From Oxalicibacterium solurbis (GTDB lineage Bacteria; Pseudomonadota; Gammaproteobacteria; Burkholderiales; Burkholderiaceae_D): a stretch of 64,000 bases of DNA. Position 1 is the stretch's first letter, and every line of letters begins with the position of its first letter. The stretch covers positions 62,001-126,000 of the forward strand of contig NZ_BMDP01000003.1 of NCBI RefSeq assembly GCF_014635845.1, written 5' to 3'. Position numbers and translations under genes: made by a program. The notes under the pieces were generated by a model that had not been told where the DNA came from, did not search any database, and saw only the letters and a list, made by a program, of their open reading frames with translations. Positions 59,042 through 64,000 of the stretch are shown here, in pieces.

Positions 59042-59569
59042 ATGAAAGTTCTTATCGCCGCACTGACAGGCACCGTTCTTCTCGCAGGCTGCGCCGGCAT
59101 GACGGATTCGTCGCCGCCGATCGCGGTCGCCAACATGAAACCGACACAGGGCAACACGGCGACCGGCACCGTCACCTTCGTCAAGCAAGGCGACCAATTG
59201 CTGATGGACGCACGCCTGACCGGCTTGCCGCCGGGCCCGCACGGTTTTCACATCCACGAAAAAGGCAATTGCAGCGCACCGGATGGAAGCAGCGCCGGCG
59301 GCCACTTCAATCCGTCCGGCATGAAGCACGGCAGTCCGGCACAGGCGCAGCATCATGGCGGCGACCTCGGCAACATCATCGCGGATGCGAACGGCAAGGC
59401 AGCGCTACGACTCAATATTCCGATCAACGATATCAACGTGAGCAAGAACTCGCCGTCCAGCATTGTCGGCAAAGGCTTGATCGTGCACAGCGATCCGGAC
59501 GATTACGTCACGCAGCCGACCGGCAATTCCGGCAAACGCCTGGCATGCGGTGTCATCACGCTGAAGTAG
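59042..59569 (+). CDS. sodC: Cu/Zn superoxide dismutase, lipoprotein
   Basis: Periplasmic enzyme that dismutates superoxide. The 175-residue precursor has a lipobox (TVLLAGC), so it is membrane-anchored. Copper and zinc ligands appear in GFHIHEKGNC, GGHFNP and HSDPDDY, and the disulfide Cys pair is in GNCSAP and LACGVI. ATG 59042 has AAGGAG 7 nt upstream, which excludes the longer frame. A terminator follows. Confidence 0.94.
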   Translation: MKVLIAALTGTVLLAGCAGMTDSSPPIAVANMKPTQGNTATGTVTFVKQGDQLLMDARLTGLPPGPHGFHIHEKGNCSAPDGSSAGGHFNPSGMKHGSPAQAQHHGGDLGNIIADANGKAALRLNIPINDINVSKNSPSSIVGKGLIVHSDPDDYVTQPTGNSGKRLACGVITLK

Positions 59570-59588
59570 GAAATCACGTTTCTCGCAG

Positions 59589-59618
59589 AACGGTCGCGCA
59601 TGCGGCCGTTTTTTATTT
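59589..59618 (+). terminator. Terminator after sodC
   Basis: AACGG.CGC/GCGGCCGTT around a short loop is followed by TTTTTTATTTT on the plus strand. Confidence 0.8.
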
Positions 59619-59829
59619 TCAGTTCAGGAATGCAAATCAGAAGCGCGACATGGCGAATGCACGTATGGAAATCGCGTTGCGATTATGGGTGCGAAGGTAA
59701 TGCGCGAAGGTCACGCATGCGAAGCAAGACACAGAAGAAAAATACGAAGAACCAAGCGAGGAAATTACGGGTTGCGCAATGGCGCAACCCTGTCGTTCCG
59801 TCGGATGAGCGGGGCATCGTACATCATGC

Positions 59830-59952
59830 TCACCAATTGATAAGTTCCCGGCGCTCTTCCTGCGTCAGCGGCGTGGAAGCAGGCAATCCTGCGAACAACG
59901 ATTTGAAGTTTTTGCTGAAGTCCAGGTAGAAAGCAACGATCGTCATGGTCAT
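59830..59952 (-). CDS. Putative small protein of 40 residues
   Basis: Not recognised. The ORF starts MTMTIVAFYLDFSKNF and ends RRELINW before TGA. A ribosome binding site, GAGG, lies 6 nt before the ATG on the minus strand. The N-terminal half is hydrophobic/aromatic and the C-terminal half charged (TQEERRELI). A perfect 8-bp hairpin (59769-59790) lies 40 nt downstream, without a T tract. It could be a genuine microprotein; codon use alone cannot prove it. Confidence 0.45.
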   Translation of the reverse strand: MTMTIVAFYLDFSKNFKSLFAGLPASTPLTQEERRELINW

Positions 59953-60480
59953 GATAAGCCTCGCAAAAATGACGCGCCGCACCGGCGGCACGATGGTCTG
60001 TCGGAAAGGTCTGTCGAAGTGAAACGGCGGACCGGTTTCATCCGGAATGCACCTTCAAAAAATATGCACTGACGATCGGCCCGCGTATCAGATAGAAGTG
60101 AATCGAGAATAGTTCAGCACCGGCAGCGACCAAATCGTTACCTGTTGTTACACGAAATGTCCGGTGGAAAAATTCGCGAAATTTGTGTCTTCATTTCGAA
60201 TCGTTCATGTCACAAAAATGGAGTTGGCACATACTCACAACGCGGTATGCACGACACACGAATCGATCCGTTTTTAAGGCGCAGATGTGCAAAAAACAAA
60301 CGCAGAAACGAACGAAGAATTGAACAAGGAGAAGGCAAAAAGAAGCTGAAGGGAGCGGAAGAAAAACAAAGAAAAACCGAGAATGCAGATAAGCGGGAGG
60401 AACAAAGAAGAAGCCCGGTTTTCACCGGCAGCCGCGCCGCCTGCAAAACGATGCAGGCAGGCGTGCGGCAAAAGAAAGGA
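59953..60480. other. Long intergenic region with a purine-rich tract
   Basis: No convincing gene is seen in this 528-bp stretch. From about 60291 to 60412 the plus strand is strongly biased to A and G. Short hairpins lie at 60415-60428 and 60438-60457, just downstream of the leftward small ORF, and the former is followed on the minus strand by a T-rich run, so it may end that transcript. A plus-strand frame covering 60145-60555 looks random. Confidence 0.4.
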
Positions 60481-60597
60481 TCATTTCTTGAGGTGTCGCT
60501 TCTTCAGCATCTCGGTAAACTCGAGCGCCAGATAAAGCCCCGCGAAAATCCATAGCGGAAGCACAAAGCAGTACAGCGCATAAAACAAGGCGTCCAT
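60481..60597 (-). CDS. Small single-span membrane protein of 38 residues
   Basis: Not recognised. It begins MDALFYALYCFVLPLWIF and continues as one hydrophobic span to about residue 24. A short charged tail follows (EFTEMLKKRHLKK). GGAGG lies 5 nt before the ATG at 60597, the best ribosome binding site in this part of the window; the adjacent ATG 60600 would be too close to it. The positive-inside tail suggests the C-terminus is cytoplasmic. Confidence 0.68.
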   Translation of the reverse strand: MDALFYALYCFVLPLWIFAGLYLALEFTEMLKKRHLKK

Positions 60598-60607
60598 CAT
60601 AACCTCC

Positions 60608-60891
60608 GAAAGCGTGGTCACTGATCGTCAGGCAAGCCGTTGCAATCCAATAATGACGCGGGCCGATGCCAGCGTCAACATCAAGCGCGCCTTCCTGCCC
60701 TGCTACACCCCGACAACATCCTTCACAGGTAAATCATGGTGCAGATGTAACGCCCCCCAACACCAGCCTAGCAATATCGGTCGATGATCTCGAACAGCTT
60801 GCGGCATGACCCGCTTTAAGCCGTCAGGAAACCGCCTGCGAATTTCGCCGAAGATGACGTATCGACTGCGGCTGCGCAATGACGGCGATTA
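60608..60891. other. Intergenic region between the small membrane ORF and the MocR gene
   Basis: About 280 bp with no ORF that has a ribosome binding site. It must contain the promoter of the leftward small membrane protein and the 3' end of the leftward MocR transcript. I see neither a consensus promoter nor a clear terminator. Confidence 0.4.
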
Positions 60892-62325
60892 TTATTGCAG
60901 CGCTTCCTTGAGCCGCAGCGCCAGCCGCATCGCATCGTTCTCATCCAGAACGTTGGCGAAGCCCAGCAGCAATCCCTGCTGCGGTTTCGCCTGGATGTAC
61001 CAGCGCGAGAGCGGATAGACGGATAGTCCGGCAAGATTGAGCTGTTCCGCCAGCAGCACGTCGTTTTCGTGATCGGCCAGTTTCGCCAGCATGTGCAGGC
61101 CGCCGGGCCGCAAATCGATACGCACGCGATCGCCAAGCACCTGCTGGAAAACGCGCTGCGTGACCAGCCGCCGCTCCGCATAGAGCGAACGCATTTTCTT
61201 CAGGTGCCGCGCGAAATGGCCGTCGGCCATGAAATCCGCCACGCTTGCCTGCAGCAGATATGGGCAGCCGGCATTCAAGTTGTTGGCAACCGCATTGAAA
61301 CGCGCTACTGCGCTGATCGGCGCGACGACATAGGCCAGCCGCAAACCCGGAAACATCACCTTGCTGAACGTGCCGCTGTAGACGACGCGGTCGTTGCGAT
61401 CGAGACTTTTCAGCGCCGGCAGCGGCCGTCCCTGATAGCGGAATTCGCTGTCGTAATCGTCTTCGATGATCCAGCTGCCGGCCTGATCGGCCCATTCGAG
61501 CAGAGCCATCCGACGTTCCAGCGACAGCATCATGCCGAGCGGACTTTGATGCGAAGGCGTCACCATCGCGAACTTCGCATACGGCTCGCGCCGCTTGCCC
61601 TCTTCGACCATCATGCCGTCCTCGTCGACCGGTACCGGCACCAGCCGCACCGCTTCGTTCTGCAGGAACGGGCGCGCGAGAATGTAGCCCGGATCCTCGA
61701 ACCAGAACGCATCGCCGGGCGTGGAAAGGCTGCTCAGCGTCAGTTCCAGCGTATTGCGCAGACCGGTCGTGACGAACACCTGCTCCGGCAGGCAGGCGAC
61801 GCCGCGCGAGACGCCCAGATACGTGGCGATCCTCTCGCGCAACTGATCGTAGCCGGCAGGATGCGGGTAACCGAAACGCATCGGTTCGCTGTATCGCAAG
61901 CGATGCGTGACCAGCCGGTTCCATACCTTGCGCGGGAAGGCATCCAGCGCCGGCAGCCCGAGCTGTAACGGCCGCGGCGCCTTGCCGTTGTGTTCGATGA
62001 CGACGGCAGACGGCTGCTCCGGCAGCACCGCCTGCGATTTCAGCACGGTCGGCTGCGGCAGCGACGGCGAGACGATCGTGCCGGCCGCACCGCGCACCTG
62101 GAAATAACCTTCATCGGTCAGGATGCGGTAGGCCATGTCCACCGTACCGCGTGCAAGATTCAGCTCGGCCGCCAGCGCCCGCGCGGCAGGAACGCGATCT
62201 CCCGGATGCAGATGTCCCTGTTCGATCGCCGTCTTGAAGCGCTGGCAGATCTGCTGGTACATCGGCAGTTCCAGCGTGCGGTCGATGTGCAGGTCCAGTT
62301 CCGGTTTCTGTGCAGCAAGCGTCAT
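60892..62325 (-). CDS. MocR/PdxR-family regulator (GntR helix-turn-helix fused to aminotransferase domain)
   Basis: The 477-residue protein has a GntR winged helix at residues 15-85 (LPMYQQICQRFKTAIEQGHLHPGDRVPAARALAAEL). A fold-type I PLP domain follows, with the PLP lysine in YSGTFSKVMFPGLR and DDYDSEFRY. Relatives such as PdxR sense PLP. No vitamin B6 gene is adjacent; the divergent AhpD-like gene is the likely target. Confidence 0.92.
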   Translation of the reverse strand: MTLAAQKPELDLHIDRTLELPMYQQICQRFKTAIEQGHLHPGDRVPAARALAAELNLARGTVDMAYRILTDEGYFQVRGAAGTIVSPSLPQPTVLKSQAVLPEQPSAVVIEHNGKAPRPLQLGLPALDAFPRKVWNRLVTHRLRYSEPMRFGYPHPAGYDQLRERIATYLGVSRGVACLPEQVFVTTGLRNTLELTLSSLSTPGDAFWFEDPGYILARPFLQNEAVRLVPVPVDEDGMMVEEGKRREPYAKFAMVTPSHQSPLGMMLSLERRMALLEWADQAGSWIIEDDYDSEFRYQGRPLPALKSLDRNDRVVYSGTFSKVMFPGLRLAYVVAPISAVARFNAVANNLNAGCPYLLQASVADFMADGHFARHLKKMRSLYAERRLVTQRVFQQVLGDRVRIDLRPGGLHMLAKLADHENDVLLAEQLNLAGLSVYPLSRWYIQAKPQQGLLLGFANVLDENDAMRLALRLKEALQ

Positions 62326-62346
62326 GGCCTAGTCCTTTTTGCATTT

Positions 62347-62370
62347 CTTGGCACTTTTGGCATGGCCAAG
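62347..62370. promoter_or_regulatory. Candidate MocR operator
   Basis: CTTGGC (62347-62352) and GCCAAG (62365-62370) are inverted half-sites with a further TTGGC between them. Another TGCCAAG lies near 62415. The cluster is in the 120-bp divergent region between the regulator and the AhpD-like gene. Confidence 0.45.
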
Positions 62371-62445
62371 ATATTCGCATACTTCCTCTCAACGAAACGC
62401 CAATTTGTTTCAACTGCCAAGCAAGCCCAACCAAGGAGAATCAAC

Positions 62446-62883
62446 ATGCAAAGCCGCCTCGATTTCTATACCGCCAACCCGGACGTCCTGAAAGCCCAGA
62501 TGGGTGTCGAAGCCCAGATCGCCAAAAGCAAGATCGATCACCTGTTGAAAGATCTGGTGCGCCTGCGCGCATCGCAGATCAACGGCTGCGCCTTCTGTCT
62601 CGACATGCACACGACCGATGCGCTCAAGGTCGGCGAAACCACACGCCGTCTGGCGACCGTCTCCGCCTGGCGCGAATCGCCTTTCTTCACCGACCGCGAG
62701 CGCGCCGCACTGGAATGGACCGAATCGCTGACGCTGGTCTCGCAGAACCATGTACCTGATTCCGTATGGGAAGCGGTGCGCCCGCACTTCACCGATGCGG
62801 AACTGTCGGAACTGACCTTGCTGATCGGATCGATCAATACCTGGAACCGCTTCGCCATCGCTTTCCGCAAGATGCCGGAGTAA
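62446..62883 (+). CDS. AhpD-like carboxymuconolactone decarboxylase-family protein
   Basis: All-helical protein of 145 residues with the AhpD motif CAFCLDMH (Cys48, Cys51, His55), which supports disulfide or peroxidase chemistry rather than lactone decarboxylation. AAGGAG lies 7 nt before ATG 62446, ruling out the longer frame. It is first in a rightward cluster with an NAD(P)-binding protein and a GNAT gene, and is divergent from the MocR regulator. Confidence 0.9.
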   Translation: MQSRLDFYTANPDVLKAQMGVEAQIAKSKIDHLLKDLVRLRASQINGCAFCLDMHTTDALKVGETTRRLATVSAWRESPFFTDRERAALEWTESLTLVSQNHVPDSVWEAVRPHFTDAELSELTLLIGSINTWNRFAIAFRKMPE

Positions 62884-62961
62884 ATTCGACAAGGCCGCAT
62901 TCGCCTTCACGGGAATGTGGCCCGCCACATCGATCCACCACAAGACCACGAGAGACCTTTC

Positions 62962-63720
62962 ATGAAAATCCTGATCATCGGCGGCACCGGACTGACCGGC
63001 AAGAAAGTCGCCAACAACCTGCGCCAACTCGGATACGAGGTGCTGGCCGCGTCGCCAAGCACCGGCGTCAACGCCATGACCGGCGAAGGCCTGTCGGCAG
63101 CGGTCAAAGGCGCGCAAATCGTCATCGACCTGAGCAATCCGCCGTCGTTCGCCGATCAGGTCGTGATGGATTTCTTCGAAACGTCCGGGCGCAACCTGAT
63201 GGCGGCGGAAGAAGCCGCCGGCGTCAAGCATCACATCGTGCTGTCCATCGTCGGCACCGACCGCATGCAGGACAGCGGTTACTTCCGCGGCAAGCTGGTG
63301 CAGGAAAATCTGGTGAAGGCATCGAAAGTACCGTACACCATCGTCCGCTCGACGCAGTTCTACGAATTTCTCGAAGGCATCGTGCAGTACGGCGCCGTCG
63401 ACAACGAAGTGCGACTGACGCCGGCCCACGTGCAACCGATCGCCGTCGACGACATCGCCGCCATCGTCACCGATACGGCGCTGGCGCAACCGCTGAACGG
63501 TACCTTCGACGCCGCCGGCCCGGAAAAGGCCGGACTGGCGACACTAGCGCAGCGCTATCTCGATGCTGTCGGCGACAAGCGCACGATCGTGCCGGATGCA
63601 AAGGCCGCCTACTTCGGCGCACTGCTCGACGACCAATCGCTGACACCGCTGGGCGATGCGCGCATCGGTCCGACCAGCTTCGATGCGTGGTTTGAAAAAT
63701 CGCATCCCGCAAAGCAATGA
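62962..63720 (+). CDS. NAD(P)-binding protein, NmrA/atypical SDR family
   Basis: Rossmann-fold protein of 252 residues starting MKILIIGGTGLTGKKVANNL, with the nucleotide motif GGTGLTG. It lacks a canonical YxxxK, so it belongs to the atypical SDR/NmrA group, which includes quinone reductases and redox sensors. RSTQFYEFLEGIV matches family members. Substrate unknown. It follows the AhpD-like gene by 78 bp. Confidence 0.87.
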   Translation: MKILIIGGTGLTGKKVANNLRQLGYEVLAASPSTGVNAMTGEGLSAAVKGAQIVIDLSNPPSFADQVVMDFFETSGRNLMAAEEAAGVKHHIVLSIVGTDRMQDSGYFRGKLVQENLVKASKVPYTIVRSTQFYEFLEGIVQYGAVDNEVRLTPAHVQPIAVDDIAAIVTDTALAQPLNGTFDAAGPEKAGLATLAQRYLDAVGDKRTIVPDAKAAYFGALLDDQSLTPLGDARIGPTSFDAWFEKSHPAKQ

Positions 63721-63776
63721 CAACGAACAATCACAACATTCACGACGCGACGTCGTCATCCGCCAGGAAAAAAAAG

Positions 63777-64000
63777 ATGAAACCGACTGTGGAAATTAGG
63801 CACATCGACAACGAAACGGATCTGGAAGCATCGTTTCCTGTCATGCAGGAACTGCGTCCGCACCTGCAAGACAGCGCGGCCTACGTCGTGCAGGTGATGC
63901 ATCAACATACGCAAGGCTATCGCCTGCTGGCGGCATGGCACGATGGCGCCATCGTCGGCCTGGCCGGCTATCGTCTGCAGGACAACCTGATCTATGGCCG
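63777..64000 (+). CDS. GNAT-family N-acetyltransferase, 3'-truncated
   Basis: The visible 74 residues begin MKPTVEIRHIDNETDLEAS and reach the second beta strand (RLLAAWHDGAIVGLAGYR) of a GNAT fold. The acetyl-CoA loop lies beyond the window. AGGAAA precedes the start. It is probably in an operon with the two preceding genes. Confidence 0.75.
   Translation, partial: MKPTVEIRHIDNETDLEASFPVMQELRPHLQDSAAYVVQVMHQHTQGYRLLAAWHDGAIVGLAGYRLQDNLIYG

Noticed and set aside
60145-60555. 136-codon plus-strand Lys/Arg/Glu-rich frame
   Set aside because: The charged composition comes from the purine-rich tract; there is no ribosome binding site and it overlaps the better-supported leftward small membrane ORF.

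Overview
The window is a GC-rich chromosomal segment of a betaproteobacterium, most likely Burkholderiales of the Oxalobacteraceae (Herminiimonas/Janthinobacterium-like). I infer this from the protein sequences and gene order, not from a database search. There is no rRNA, insertion sequence, prophage or CRISPR array. Most genes are core housekeeping genes. The accessory genes cluster at 41-51 kb, 53-57 kb and 59-64 kb.

Layout. 1-4.1 kb: the 3' part of mrcA (PBP1A) converges on cyaY, which is divergent from an lptM-like lipoprotein gene and lysA. 4.1-10 kb, leftward: cytochrome c4, the System II cytochrome c maturation pair resB-ccsB, and the periplasmic methionine sulfoxide repair pair msrP-msrQ. 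10-12 kb: engB and hemB read rightward; between them, on the opposite strand, lies a probable 110-nt small RNA with its own promoter, four stem-loops (one with a C/U-rich anti-Shine-Dalgarno loop) and an intrinsic terminator. 12-15.1 kb, leftward: a 1-Cys peroxiredoxin and cutA-dsbD.

15.2-31.5 kb, leftward: a complete ribosomal protein superoperon. In transcription order it runs tRNA-Tyr, tRNA-Gly, tRNA-Thr, tuf, rpsJ, rplCDWB, rpsS, rplV, rpsC, rplP, rpmC, rpsQ, rplN, rplX, rplE, rpsN, rpsH, rplF, rplR, rpsE, rpmD, rplO, secY, infA, rpmJ, rpsM, rpsK, rpsD, rpoA, rplQ. It starts at a near-consensus sigma-70 promoter. It is punctuated by a second promoter before rplC, a 212-bp spacer at the classical S10/spc boundary and a terminator-like hairpin between rpsK and rpsD. 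The tRNA-tuf head joined to an S10 body suggests past recombination between two tuf genes.

31.6-44 kb: a class I glutamine amidotransferase-like hydrolase, an ArsC/Spx-fold protein, a response-regulator/TPR protein with Glu at the phospho-acceptor position, a CorC/HlyC-type CBS membrane protein, two tandem DUF2905 proteins, a MidA-type methyltransferase, a FolM-like reductase with folB, ttcA, and an SMR transporter (SugE/Gdx) under a guanidine-II (mini-ykkC) riboswitch. A DUF1090 protein and a methyltransferase/XRE regulator pair around a 9-bp inverted repeat follow. 44-53 kb: glmU and glmS (UDP-GlcNAc synthesis) flank a block of regulators (GlxA/AraC, LysR, Lrp), an SDR, an MFS pump and a cytochrome P460-like protein.

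53-64 kb: a 3-methyladenine DNA glycosylase, an AT-richer BRCT protein, an AraC regulator divergent from a Fsr-like MFS pump, a guanine/nucleoside deaminase, glutathione reductase, a lipoprotein Cu/Zn superoxide dismutase, two short leftward ORFs with good ribosome binding sites, and a MocR/PdxR regulator divergent from an AhpD-like protein, an NAD(P)-binding protein and a truncated GNAT gene. Redox defence is a recurrent theme (msrPQ, peroxiredoxin, dsbD, gor, sodC, AhpD-like).
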